Shown here one piece after another: positions 32,680 to 43,371 of a stretch of 64,000 nucleotides of DNA. The position numbers and the translations under genes are program-made. The notes beneath the pieces were generated by a model. That model saw only the letters and a program-made list of their open reading frames with translations. It made no database searches and was not told the origin of the DNA. This DNA comes from Schistocerca nitens. Lineage: Eukaryota > Arthropoda > Insecta > Orthoptera > Acrididae. The stretch is taken from the NCBI RefSeq assembly GCF_023898315.1, contig NC_064621.1, forward strand, positions 128,524,521 to 128,588,520, written 5' to 3'. Within the stretch, counting starts at the first letter, position 1. Each line of letters starts with the position of its first letter.

Positions 32680-34250
32680 AGTTGATCTTACTCTCTCCAG
32701 AATCATTTAGGAAGTGTGCATTAAGTTGTTGTTTAACTCTAAGGATAACACTGTTTCTAATACAAGCATTAAAATTCTCCATTATGATTAAAAGTTCCTT
32801 TGAATGTGTCAAATTGATAACTTCTTGTAACTGTTCATAGAAGGCCTCTCTCTCGTTTCTAGGTATATAATCCTCTGGACTGTACTGGATGATAGTTTGT
32901 GATGAGCCAGTTTCAGTTACAGTAAAACTATTCTCTTAGAGATATACTGTCACTCCTCGATATGATCTCTATATTTCTTACGGATAAGTACCCTTGCTCC
33001 TGCTGTAGCTCTTGCCTTCTTCTAATCTCAACTATAAATGAGTACTGGTCACATTCCTCCAGCCCTTTGCCTTCTTCTTTTCTCTCTTGTATGTTACATA
33101 TTTATATTTCATGACGATTCAGTTCTTCTCTAAGTTCTTGATCTTTGTTATTAATGAATTTTTCTGTCTCATGTTCCAATTCTCAGAATGTTTTTATTTT
33201 TCCATCTCTTAGACTTGTTCCTAGTCTTGTTCGTCATAGTTGTAGTCCGTCCTTTCCCAGGCACGGTGGTGGTATTCTCAGCAGCGAAATTACACCTCCA
33301 GTAGGTGAAAAAAGCTGTAAAAGAGAGGCCTGCAGGAAAGGAAATAGGACTTTCACACCAGTGAGTGGAGATATTATCAAACTCAGTTTAGGGTTCCATG
33401 GTCTCTAAACACGTGTACTCCCAAGATTGGTTTGTGAAACGCAGCAGATGCTCCACCGTATGCAGAGTACGCACGTAGTTTGTTTCAGGCAACGTTAATG
33501 TCTTGCAAGCGACGGAAACTCGCAGAGGAAGTTTTTCGAACCCGCTCAGCGTTTTCTGACTTACACAGACAACAATTAAAATAACCCAAATCTGACGTCA
33601 TGAACATCAACATTCGTTAACGCAACACTGCAGGACCACGGAAGAAAACTGTTGATAAGTAGCTATGACTGTAGCACTGTTACAGGCTACCTCAACATCC
33701 TAAATTTGCTTGTTAATGTTTGGAGGCATATCGTCGAATGAGTAAATGGCAATGCACAAACAGAATTACATCAGTCACTTATATGTGACTTACAGTAATT
33801 TCACTAGTATATTGGGCTGTTGTTGATCGGCGAAATTACAGACGTGCAGTTTACGCCTACTGACTAACGTAAGGTAAAAAAAAAAAACAGTATTTGGATA
33901 TATTATACTATTAGATTAACAATGTAGTATATTGTGTCACATTTAATCGGTTGTTCAAAGACCGAAATGGAAGTTAAAATAATAATGAATAAGCTTAGAA
34001 GACTCCCAATTCCCTCACTGTATTGTCTGACTCTGATAAGCACTGATAATCGGTGTGGAGTTAGAAACTGTCAGCATGAAATCAAAGCTTACATAAAAGG
34101 TGAGGATGATACTGGGCATATGTGCTATATTTGGGACACTTACGTCACTTCGTGTAACATCGTTATTTCTCTGCATATTACGCTTGTTCACGGATTACAG
34201 TCGTGCGATAAACTGGCTGTCCCTGAAAGAGGAATATAGCGTGAAGCATA
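32680..34250. other. Anonymous sequence, no gene seen
   Basis: AT-rich with short chance frames only. The sequence becomes GC-rich at about 34,260. Confidence 0.35.
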
Positions 34251-34260
34251 GGTCGATATC

Positions 34261-34736
34261 GTGACGCCCCTAGACGCTGGCGGTTGCTGGATTTATAGGG
34301 GCGTACTCCGAGCCCGAGGCGGCGCCACAGTCGCGGAGTCACGTCCCTGGGCCCTTTTCACGAGGACTCAGCAGCTGTTATCAGATTCCAGTGAAAGCGG
34401 ATTGGGCGCCGCCTCCCAGGCGTCGCGCCGGGTAGATATCTGCCCCTGCGCCGTCCTCGACTTACTCCTCGCCGTCGCTCTTCTGATCGAGATCAGTCAC
34501 CGTCGGAACTCATCGACGCGACCAGCACCCCTCACTCGTGCTGTCTTCGGTTTTCCAGTGCAACATCTGTCGTGCACAGTTCTAACTGTTCATAGTAGAA
34601 GTCTGATAAATAAAGTTGGGAATTGTGTTTAAATCACTGCTGTAGTGGTCGAATAGCAGAAGCCGCGACAGGGTGTAGGGCACCACTGGTGGCTTGGTCG
34701 ACCGTCACGCGGGAGGGGGGGAGGGTTACATCTAGA
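34261..34736 (+). repeat. Candidate solo LTR (GC-rich, TATA and AATAAA)
   Basis: A 475-bp CpG-rich island in AT-rich surroundings. It begins TGACGCCCC and ends GGGTTACA. It contains a TATA-like element (TTTATAGGGGCG, 34,299) and a polyadenylation signal AATAAAG (34,610), the order expected of an LTR (promoter, R, poly-A). No second LTR, no matching duplication, and no adjacent gag/pol. Alternatives: a CpG-island promoter or part of another repeat. Confidence 0.35.
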
Positions 34737-35097
34737 CTGCTGCAGACTATGTACAAACGAATGCATCGCGAAACGTATGTGCTAAAGATAGTGAGTCTGC
34801 AGAGGACCGCAGTAACAGGCTAAGTAAGTACTACAACACTACACCACGGTACATCGTAATCATCACATTATTTCTTTTCGCCTTTTTATGTTGTTTTCAT
34901 ATTGTCATAATACGTACTTTATCATGTTCTCGTCAATACTACTTGTGTGAAGTATTCTAAAGAAAACTTTTTACGAACCACTCAAAAACAATATTGTAAA
35001 GAATGTATAATAGACACGCTAGTAAAGCCACGTCTTTGGGAACTTCAATAACAATCTTTAACCGATGATGGCAATAACATAGCATAAAATTTAAAGA

Positions 35098-35345
35098 TTA
35101 AAAACAGTATTGATGGCAATTTTTTATTTTTATTGGAGTGACCGGTTTCGAATCTATTTAAATCTTCAGATTCCAGAACGGTGGGTGTTCTCCTTGGTGC
35201 AAGTTGCGCCGACCTTCGACACTGGAATAACTTGCTCCACGGAGACCACCGACCGCTCTGGAATCTGAAGGTGGTTCTTAAATAGAATCGAAACCGGTCA
35301 CTCCAATAAAAATAAAAAGTTACGATCAAGACTGTGTTTAATCTT
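35098..35345. mobile_element. Hairpin MITE with about 85-bp arms
   Basis: Left arm 35,098-35,180 (TTTTTATTGGAGTGACCGG then TTTCGAATC ... CAGATTCCAG) and right arm about 35,250-35,345 (complement, with GAAACCGGTCACTCCAATAA) form a stem with a central GC-rich loop. Non-coding. Confidence 0.8.
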
Positions 35346-35991
35346 TAAATTTAAATCTAAAAGATCGCTGGCAATGTTTTCAAAAAATTTAATAACGTAG
35401 CAGGTACGGGGGAGCAGGCATTTAAAAGAGGAAAGTTTACATTGTATTAGGTAGAATCAGTGTAGCTGAGAAAAGTGTAAAATAACTTCATGATGATAAA
35501 ATGTTAGCCAAAGCATTAAGATGATAACGAGCACTCAATTGTGTGGGCCCAGTACAATATTTATTTCAGAAGAGTTTCGAGAGTATTAATGGAAGAAGGG
35601 AACTGTGTGGTAAGGTAAACTCTAAGGCAAAAGAAAAAAAGACGCACCACAAAGGTATTATCCGAATCGGACCCAAGTCGATCGATGTGATGTACATGTA
35701 CAGACACAAAAAATGATTACAGTTTCAAAAGAACTGGATAATTTATTCAAGAGAAGAACTTTACAAACTGAGCAAGTCAGCTATGTGTTGGTCCAACTAT
35801 GGCCCTTATGCAACCAGTTGTTCGGCTTGTCATCCATTGATAGTGTTGTTGGATATCCTCCTATGGGAGATCGTGTGATATTTTGTCCAATTGGCGCGAT
35901 GGATCACAAAATCCCGAGCCGTTTGAGGCATCCCTCCCCCAATAATGCTTCACATTTTCTCGGCTGGTGAGAGACTAGGTGGCCTTGCTGG

Positions 35992-36126
35992 TCAAGGCAG
36001 GGTTTGGCATGCACAAAGACCAGCAATAGAAACCCTCGCTGTGTTCGGGCAACCATTATCTAGCTGAAAGGTACGCACTGGATACCTTTTCATGAACGGC
36101 AACAAAACGGGGAGTAGATGATCGTC
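35992..36126 (-). pseudogene. Tc1-like transposase fragment, left arm
   Basis: The minus strand reads LLPVLLPFMKRYPVRTFQLD then NGCPNTARVSIAGLCACQTL, parallel to the right-arm block. The catalytic region has FQLDNGCPN where the family has QQDNARPH. The codons upstream of 36,126 in the longer open frame belong to the SINE inserted there. Confidence 0.65.
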
Positions 36127-36358
36127 ACCGAGCGAGGTGGCGCAGTGGCTAGCACAGTGGACTCGCATTTGGGAGGACGACGGCTCAATCCCGCGTCCGG
36201 CCATTCTGATTTAGGCTTTCCGTGATTTCCCTAAATCACTCCAGGCAAATGCTGAAATGGTTCCTTTGAAAGGACACGGCCGACGTCATCCCTGTCCTTC
36301 CCTAATCCGATGAGACCGATAACCTCGCTGACTGCTCTCCTCCCCCAAACAACCCCAA
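36127..36358 (+). mobile_element. tRNA-derived SINE (family 5), plus copy
   Basis: The head ACCGAGCGAGGTGGCGCAGT then GGCTAGCAC, and B-box GGCTCAATCCCGCGTCCGG, lead into GATTTAGGCTTTCCGTGATT. The 3' end is CTCCCCCAAACAACCCCAA. A perfect 11-bp duplication (agatgatcgtc) is at 36,116-36,126 and 36,359-36,369. Confidence 0.93.
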
Positions 36359-36413
36359 AGATGATCGTCGACATACGGCCGTGGTGTAGGGATGCCATGG
36401 ATGACAACCAAAG

Positions 36414-36655
36414 GATTGGTTAGTTGGGCTGTTTGGGGGAGGAGACCAGACAGCGAGGTCATCAGTCTCATCGGATTAGGGAAGGATGGGGAAGGAAGTC
36501 GGCCGTCCCGGTTCAAAGGAACCATCCCGGCATTTGCCTGGAGCGATTTAGGGAAGTCACGGAAAACCTAAATCTGGATGGCCGGACGCGGGATTGAACC
36601 GTCGTCCTCCCGAATGCGAGTCCAGTGTGCTAGCCACTGCGCCACCTCGCTCGGT
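36414..36655 (-). mobile_element. tRNA-derived SINE (family 5), minus copy
   Basis: Inverted copy of the neighbouring SINE, tail facing tail, 55 bp away. A 9-bp duplication (caaccaaag) is at 36,405-36,413 and 36,656-36,664. Together the two copies form a further hairpin nested within the left arm of the Tc1 palindrome. Confidence 0.93.
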
Positions 36656-36767
36656 CAACCAAAGACCACCTGCTGTGAGAAGCTGTGAGAAGAACTGTCA
36701 TTCCAGACCATCACTCCTTGTTGTCGGCCCATATGGAGGGCGACAGTAGGGTTGATACCCCACCTCT

Positions 36768-37228
36768 CTAACGCACTGCTTCCCGAGTGGAAAGGTGTGC
36801 CGGTCCCTGGCACGAATCCGCCAGGTGGATTAGTGTCGAGGTCCGGTATGCTGGCCAGCCTGTGGATACTTTTCCAGGCGGTTTTTCATCTGCCTCGGCG
36901 AATACTGGCTGGTTCCCCTCATTTCACCTCAGTTATATTATGTCGGCGATTGCTACACAGACATTGTCTCCAAGTACGCGTACACCATAATTACTATATC
37001 ACGCAAACATTTGGGCTTACACTCGTCTGATATGAGACGTTCCCGGGGGCGGGGGGAAGTCCACTTGAGGTCGAACCGCACAATAACCCTGTGTTCGGTC
37101 TGGGGCGGCGGTGGGGTAGGTGGACTGCTGTGGCCTATTGTGGGGTTGTGAACCGCTGAGGACTACGGCGGGACGAAGCCTCTCTGTCGTTTCTAGGTCC
37201 TCGGTTCAATAGACAATACACGATACAC
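36768..37228 (+). mobile_element. 461-bp retroposon fragment of unassigned family
   Basis: A perfect 11-bp duplication (accccacctct) at 36,757-36,767 and 37,229-37,239 defines it. It is GC-rich and non-coding, with TGCCGGTCCCTGGCACGAAT near the start and TCTAGGTCCTCGGTTC before the tail. The tail is a CA/ATAC-rich ragged repeat (acaatacacgatacac). Probably a 5'-truncated 3'UTR of a LINE; no ORF is present to place it. I recall this sequence as abundant in Schistocerca, without support available here. Confidence 0.75.
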
Positions 37229-37431
37229 ACCCCACCTCTGTCGTGCTGTCTTCAGACGCGTCTTCGCCGACCGTCGCGACTCAGATCGAAGCGAAAGGCA
37301 ATTCTACTCCAATCAATGACCTTCTAGGCCGTAGACGTGTCTGGAGACGCCCTGGACAGTGGAGGGTTACCACCCACGCTGTCGTCCGCCATACGGCCCG
37401 ACCACCATGAGTCATAGAGTGGGGTGCTCTT

Positions 37432-37700
37432 TCTTTTTATAGCAGGACATCTTCGGTTGACATCTGCAGCACCCTTAGAACACAGCCGTACGTCAACGAT
37501 ATTCTGCGCCCCGTTTTGTTGCTCTTCATGGCAAGCTATCCTGGGCTCACATTTAATCAAGATAACGCCCACCCGCACAGGGCGAGAGTTTCTACGGCTT
37601 GTCTTCATGCAGTTCAAACCCTTTCTTGACTATCAAGTTCTCCGGATCTCTAGCCAATCGAGAATGTTTGGAACATTGCGGGCACGGCCCTCCGACCATC
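37432..37700 (+). pseudogene. Tc1-like transposase fragment, right arm
   Basis: The plus strand reads YVNDILRPVLLLFMASYPG, then LTFNQDNAHPHRARVSTACL and HAVQTLS, then SSSPDL and PIENVW with two stops between (TGA at about 37,627 and TAG at about 37,651). QDN and the IEN Glu are the second and third catalytic positions of a Tc1-type DDE transposase; the spacing read here is about 32 residues, so the family may not be canonical DD34E. The first-Asp block near the palindrome centre is not intact. Confidence 0.75.
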
Positions 37701-37883
37701 ACCGAGCGAGGTGGCGCAGTGGCTAGCAGACTGGACTCGCATTTGGGAGGACGTCGGTTCAATCCCGCGTCCGGCCATCCTGATTTAGATTTTCCGTGAT
37801 TTCCCTAAACCGCTCCAGGCAAATGCCGGGATGTCTCCTTTGAAAGGGCACGGCTCTTCCCCCAAACAACCCAACACAAAACC
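37701..37883 (+). mobile_element. tRNA-derived SINE (family 5), internally deleted
   Basis: Same head as the copy at 36,127. After GGGCACGGC it jumps directly to CTTCCCCCAAACAACCC, lacking about 50 bp present in the other copies. Flanked by a 10-bp duplication with one mismatch (tccgaccatc / tccaaccatc) at 37,691-37,700 and 37,884-37,893. Confidence 0.88.
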
Positions 37884-38164
37884 TCCAACCATCTCCGGAT
37901 TTTTACGATCGAGCGGACCAGTTGGAAAGAATTTGTCTTGATACACCTCAGGAAAACGTCCAATAACTATATCAATTAATGCCAAATCGAACAGCTGCTT
38001 GCATAATCCCAATGGTGGACCAACGGCTTTTTGATCTTCTCAATTTGTGAAGTTTCTTCTTTTCAATAAATCAAAGAGTTTTTCTGAGAGTGTAATCATT
38101 TGTTTGTGTGTACATACACATCACGTCTACCGATTTCCATTCCATTTTGATAATTCCTTACTGG

Positions 38165-38425
38165 GGTCCGCAGCTCGTGGTCTAGAAGCGAGCGTTGCTG
38201 CCTCAGGATCACGCGGTCCCGGGTTCGATTTCCGTTCGGGTTGAGGATTTCCTCTGCTTGGGGACTGGGTGTTTGTGTTGTCCTCACCATTTCATCATCA
38301 TCATTCGTGACAGTGGCTAGATCTGACTGGGTAAAAAAAATTGGACTGCGAAAGAAAAGGGACTTCGTACGGACGCTGATAACCGTCCAGTTGAGTGCTC
38401 CACAAACCAAACTTCATCACCACCA
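38165..38425 (+). mobile_element. tRNA-derived SINE (family 6)
   Basis: Head GTCCGCAGCTCGTGGTCTAG, B-box CCGGGTTCGATTTCCG, body GGGGACTGGGTGTTTGTGTT then CATCATCATC, 3' end CACAAACCAAACTTCATCAC. A perfect 10-bp duplication (tccttactgg) is at 38,155-38,164 and 38,426-38,435. It lies near the right end of the Tc1 palindrome. Its head is shared with the SINE at 43,372, although the bodies differ. Confidence 0.92.
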
Positions 38426-38514
38426 TCCTTACTGGTGCGTCGTTTCTTCTTTGTCCTATAGCGTATATTAAATAATACTCGTAAATGGAAGAAGAGCCCT
38501 TTGTCTAATTATTT

Positions 38515-39222
38515 GGGGTACAATTGAATCTCAATGTAAAAAAGTGTAATGTGCTGCGAATACATAGAAAGAAAGATCCCTTATCATTTAGCTACAATAT
38601 AGCAGGTCAGCAACTTGAGACAGTTAATTCCATAAATTATCTGGGAGTACGCATTAGAAGTGATTTAAAATGGAATGATCATATAAAGTTGATCGTCGGT
38701 AAAGCAAATGCCAGACTGAGATTCATTGGAAGAATCCTAAGGAAATGCAATCCGAAAACAAAGGAAGTAGGTTACAGTACGCTTGTTCCCCCACTGCTTG
38801 AATACTGCTCAGTAGTGTGGGATCCGTACCAGATAGGGTTGATACAAGAGATAGATAAGATCCAACGGAGAGCAGCGAGCTTCGTTACAGGATCATTTAG
38901 TAATCGCGAAAGCGTTACGGAGATGATAGATTAACTCCAGTGGAAGACTCTGCACGAGAGACGCTCAGTAGCTCGGTACGGGCTTTTGTTGAAGTTTCGA
39001 GAACATACCTTCACCGAGGAGTCAAGCAGTATATTGCTCCCTCCAACGTATATCTCGCGAAGAGACCATGAGGATAAAATCAGAAAGATTAGAGCCCACA
39101 CTGAGGCATACCGACAATCCTTCTTTCCACGAGCAATACGAGACTGGAATAGAAGGGAGAACCGATAGAGGTACTCAAGATACCCTCCGCCACACACCGT
39201 CAGGTACATGTAGATGTAGATT
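38515..39222 (+). mobile_element. CR1/L2-like LINE 3' fragment
   Basis: 5'-truncated copy carrying only the ORF2 C-terminus and the (gtagat)n-type tail (ACATGTAGATGTAGATT at 39,205-39,221). Related to the 2-4 kb element but a different subfamily: it preserves the region that copy has lost. No clear target duplication was found. Confidence 0.82.
38524..39168 (+). pseudogene. CR1/L2-like ORF2 C-terminus
   Basis: Reads NLNVKKCNVLRIHRKKDPLS, then INYLGVRIRSDLKWNDHI, RLRFIGRILRKCN, LEYCSVVWDPYQIGL and RRAASFVTGSFSNRESVTEM. A TAA at 38,932-38,934 interrupts it, and reading resumes in the same frame with LQWKTLHERRSVARYGLLLK and ends RQSFFPRAIRDWNRREN. RT catalytic motifs are absent because of truncation. 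Confidence 0.82.
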
Positions 39223-39224
39223 AC

Positions 39225-40917
39225 CTCGCGCCCACAGCGGCTCCACTTCAAAACAGGACAGTGCCATTTAAGAAGCTTAGAAATGTAAAAGACTTGTCAA
39301 TGTAATAGAATCAGTTTCTAGAAATTAACTTTTGTCGACTTAAATTCTTAGTGAGTGTTAATAATTTTCCTACGTCATTACCACCAGCGGTAGAATCCTG
39401 TTCCCATCATTATAACAACAGAAATAATGTCCAAAAAGAAAATATTTCTTATGCTAGAAGGTACTCTTAAATTTTACTGTTTCACTGAAAAGAGAAACTT
39501 CGTGAGTTAACTAAAATTATTACTTCAATTCCGCAAATGCAACTGTATTCCCTACCTTTTGTGAGAAAGAAACTAATTAATTTACAGAGATAATTCGTCT
39601 GACAAAGTAACAGTGCATAAAATAATTCAACAATATTCTCTAAGTTTGTCTATTTCGTTATCTGTTGTCTAATCTTGGCCATCCTACTTCGGCGTAGCCT
39701 GCTCCAACGCTGGTAATTGTGACATATTCAGCGTTTACTTATTATATTCCTTATGAATTGTTTTGTTCATTAGAAAGGAATGGTTAGTGAAACGTGAAAG
39801 CCGTGAACATTGTACTGAAGTAATGTTTCCTCTTAAGTGTTGCAGTTAGAATATTGATTCTGAATCACTGCAATGCGTCCAGTATCACGGTAATTAATAT
39901 TCACAGATGTTAAAACCACTTGCATTTTAAATTGAGCTGTCTTGAGTGTATTAACCGTTGTGGCCTATAGAATTTTCAGTCGCCCATACGTAAATTCAAG
40001 TTCTAACCAACATAATTAGTTTGAAAACTTTTGTTCTTAAAAGGACTGGCGACCGAAATATTTCTTTAAACAACTACACTTTCGCCGAATTTCAAGTTCA
40101 TAATTAATGACATTCTTGTTAACTAATTAAAATCTGTCAAAACAATTAACATTTCTTTTTCCACGCGTTGCAAGTGCATTTGTTTCATTGTGAAGAGATT
40201 TCCACTCATCCATAGTGTGTGAGATTGCGGTACCATCCCATGGAGTGAAGAGATAGCTACGAAGACGTTCGACGTGCAAAGTCACCAGGTACAGGCAGCT
40301 GAGGCGGCCAGCCCTACTGCATAACATGCTGGACTCGCAAGCATTCAAGAGGAAAATGCATTTCTGTACAACTGCCAATTAAATTTCCGTGAGCTAAAGA
40401 TTTGTTATTGTCACAACTTGCTTCCTGAAATATTATGGCGAATTACTTAAGGTTTTTTCTATGTAGCTGGATCTTCAAAAGATTCCTGTCAGTAGTCAGG
40501 CAGTTATATAACCCAGAGTGATTTTAGCCTTATTCTAGTATCATCCATGTTTAAATAAAAAATTCATGAGCTTTGGAAAAAACTGATAATACCTTAAAGC
40601 TTACGGATAGTGCGATTGTGCAGATGAACAAGCGACAGACTGCGAGAGTATGAGAGTAATATTAAGCAAAATGTATTTTACCTCCATTTAACAGTTAAAA
40701 CGTTTTCACCATGTTCAATTCCAATGAAGTTAGTAAGTGTGCCGGTAACCTCGACGGTAAGCGCTCGTATACGATAAAGCACAAACAGGTGATTTTGTCA
40801 AAATTTTCAAAATAATGCGCTGCCTTATTATTTGTCAACAGCCTTCGGTGCCACTATGTGTGTACAGTTCAGAGAAAAGTGATTTCGTATTGAGAAGACT
40901 TGTCTTCACAATTCCGC
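39225..40917. other. Anonymous AT-rich sequence, no gene seen
   Basis: Nothing recognised; frames are short. Confidence 0.4.
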
Positions 40918-40931
40918 TTTGTATACGCAAC

Positions 40932-41113
40932 CGAGCGGTTCTAAGCGCTAAAGTCTGGAACCGCGCGACCGCTACGGTCGCAGGTTCGAATCCTGCCTCG
41001 GGCATTGATGTGTTTGATGTCCATCGGTTAGTTAGGTTTAAGTAGTTCTAAATTCTAGGGGACAAATGACCTCAGAAGTTAAATCCCATTGTGCCCAGAG
41101 CCGTTTGAAACAT
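40932..41113 (+). mobile_element. tRNA-derived SINE (family 1), 5'-truncated head
   Basis: Starts inside the tRNA-like head (CGAGCGGTTCTAAGCGC), then CGCAGGTTCGAATCCTGCCT and the family body. A 14-bp duplication (tttgtatacgcaac) is at 40,918-40,931 and 41,114-41,127. Confidence 0.93.
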
Positions 41114-41129
41114 TTTGTATACGCAACGA

Positions 41130-41735
41130 TAGACTTTTGTGAAGACTTGAAAATTTGGTCCAGACTGGGTCTCACACCCGGATGCTCGCCTTTCGCAGGC
41201 AGGACAATACCGTTTGCGCCCTCCGAACATGCTTCAGGAACAGAGAAACCAATTCCCGCCCATTCATTACAAGCACGTAAGTAAAGTCTAACTCTCAGCT
41301 TCGAGCTTTCACTCAGAATTGCTAATTCGTCACTCGTCTTAGGAGAGCCTCGATAGAGTTTTACAGTTGCAGAGAGGAGCAAGAAATCATTTAAAGATTC
41401 TCAAGGAGTGCTCGGATAGCTTGATTAGTAGCAAACCGTGGGCGTCAGTCTCGATCTGACACATATCTGAACTTGACATAAATGGAAATACTGCACTGGT
41501 TAAAAAAAGTTTATTTAATACGTGTGAAAATCAAAATCTTGTGTTATATGCTGATATTGCCTCAGTTAATTTATTTCGTTCATGTACTGACAATCTTTGA
41601 TATCTGTTTCATCTTTTTTTACACAACTGGAAAAAATGCAACACGCCCAGCGAGCATATTCAGTCGCACAAGGTTATAATGTCTGGATGCTGGAAGGTGC
41701 TGCGTTAGAGACTCATACATCATGTTCTTCGCCGA
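41130..41735. other. Anonymous sequence, no gene seen
   Basis: Short chance frames only. The 3' part from about 41,630 may belong to the 5' end of the Tc1-like element that follows. Confidence 0.3.
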
Positions 41736-41739
41736 TCAG

Positions 41740-42566
41740 ATGGCATTCAGGAGGCCTTTCGATGCACCCTCTGTTTCGACTCTGCAGGCAATAACTGTGC
41801 TGGGTTTAGAAGTGAAGAGTTCCGCCAACGAGTACACATTCCTGTTGAACAACTTCAGCTACTTCAACAGGGTCACATCGTTGACCTCCGTGAAGCCGGA
41901 AGGTCGTATCGACGGATTGCTGACCGTCTTGGACACTGTGTATCGGTGATGTGTCGCTGCTTTCAGTAGAGGTCTGTGGAACTTCTCCACACCCGTACAC
42001 CAAATTCTGGACGTCCACTTAGTACAAACGCACGTCATGATCGAAGCATTGTGCGCGAAGCAGTGGCACACCGAACGCCATCCAGGGAAGAAATTCGAGG
42101 TTATGTTGCAGCTGCTTTGTCACCGAGGGTCAGTGGGAATCAACTGCATGCAGCAAGACTAAAATCTATTGAGCCTCTGGCTACGTTACCATGGGCACCA
42201 CCATATAGCCGCCCTCAGCTACTTTTGTGTGGTGAAAGAGTCGACAACGGAGTGAAATTGCGCTCTGTTGTCTTCAGTGATGACAGTAGGTTGTGTCTGT
42301 ATTCGACACGCACACGTGTGCCGCTTAGTGCGGGTGAGCGACGTATTCTGGAGTGCATCCGTCCACGACGCACAGGACCCACCATAGGCTCACGGTCACA
42401 TCTGGCTCTTTTCAAGAACCTGCAAGAATCATTGCAAGAATCGTTACTACAGCTGAAAGATCCTTGGGACGCTCTATCGCAGGATGCCATTCGGCAACTT
42501 TACGATCTTTTACGTGCGAGAATACACGCCTTCTTTGCGACGGAGAGCCGTCCGCCATTGTACTGA
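41740..42566 (+). pseudogene. Tc1-like transposase, internally deleted
   Basis: The N-terminal helix-turn-helix is readable at 41,846-41,950 (VEQLQLLQQGHIVDLREAG then RSYRRIADRLGHCVSVM). From 41,976 one frame runs to 42,566: RTPNSGRPLSTNARHDRSIV, then KLRSVVFSDDSRLCLY (first catalytic Asp block), RVPLSAGERRILECIRPRRT, and the C-terminal LSQDAIRQLYDLLRARIHAF. The second catalytic block and the SPDL-PIE block are missing, so a central deletion occurred. Terminal inverted repeats were not identified. Confidence 0.8.
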
Positions 42567-42838
42567 TGCGACTGTCTGGGTACCTTTTACTGTAACATGT
42601 GTGGTTCATTACGTCTGAGTTTCCTATCGTATACTTCCACAAGGGTGAACTATTTGTCACATCGCTTGTCCTTGACGGTGATGGATTTTTTATTTTCCGG
42701 CAGTTTATACCGCTACGTCGTATTATCCAGATTTTTGACAGACTCAGAAATATACAGACGGAAAATGAGAACAAAACTTATGGTATCTATACAGTTACTT
42801 GAGACCTTAATTTATGCATTAATAACCTATAAAGACTT

Positions 42839-43371
42839 ATGTTAGAAAATAGATTAAGGAAAGGCAAACCTACGTTTCTAGCATTTGTAGACTTAGAGAA
42901 AGCTTTTGGCAATGTTGACTGGAATACTCCCTTTCAAATTCTGACGGTGGCAGGGGTAAAATACAGGGAGCGAAAGGATATTTACAATTTGTACAGAAAC
43001 GAGATGGCAGTTATAAGAGTCGAGGGGCATGAAAGGGAAGCAGTGGTTGGGAAGGGAGTGAGACAGGGTTGTGGCCTCTCCCCGATGTTATTCAATCTGT
43101 ATATTGAGCAAACAGTAAAGGAAACAAAAGAAAAATTCGGAGTAGGAATTACAATCCATGAAGAAGAAATAAAAACTTTGAGGTTCGCCGATGACATTGT
43201 AATTCTGTCAGAGACAGCAAAGGACCTGGAAGAGCAGCTGAACGGAATGGATAGTTTCTTTAAAGGAGGATATAAGATGAACATGAACAAAACCAAAACG
43301 AGGATAATGGAATGTATTCGAATTAAATCGGGTGACGCTGAGGGTATTAGATTAGGAAATCAGACGCTAAA
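42839..43371 (+). pseudogene. RTE-A RT central fragment
   Basis: Reads RLRKGKPTFLAFVDLEKAFG (a conserved Asp of AFD replaced by Gly), GVRQGCGLSPMLFNLYIEQ, FADDIVILSETAKDLEEQL, KGGYKMNMNKTKTRIMEC and GIRLGNQTLK, then enters the SINE. Downstream of the SINE the coding resumes as ETLKVVNKSCYLGSKINDDG and SSIDLSVRKYLYGV with further frameshifts to about 44,120. Confidence 0.82.

Larger units (their letters stand above)
35617..38462. mobile_element. Palindromic Tc1-derived foldback with five nested retroposons
   Basis: Left arm (35,617-36,126, then 36,359-36,413, 36,656-36,767 and 37,229-37,290) and right arm (about 37,310-38,462) are inverted copies of one Tc1-like transposase region plus terminal sequence. 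Outer ends: AAGGCAAAAGAAAAAAAGAC at the left is complemented by the right end near 38,435-38,460. Five retroposons interrupt it at 36,127, 36,414, 36,768, 37,701 and 38,165, each flanked by a 9-11 bp duplication. Removing them leaves about 1.4 kb of palindrome. Confidence 0.85.
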
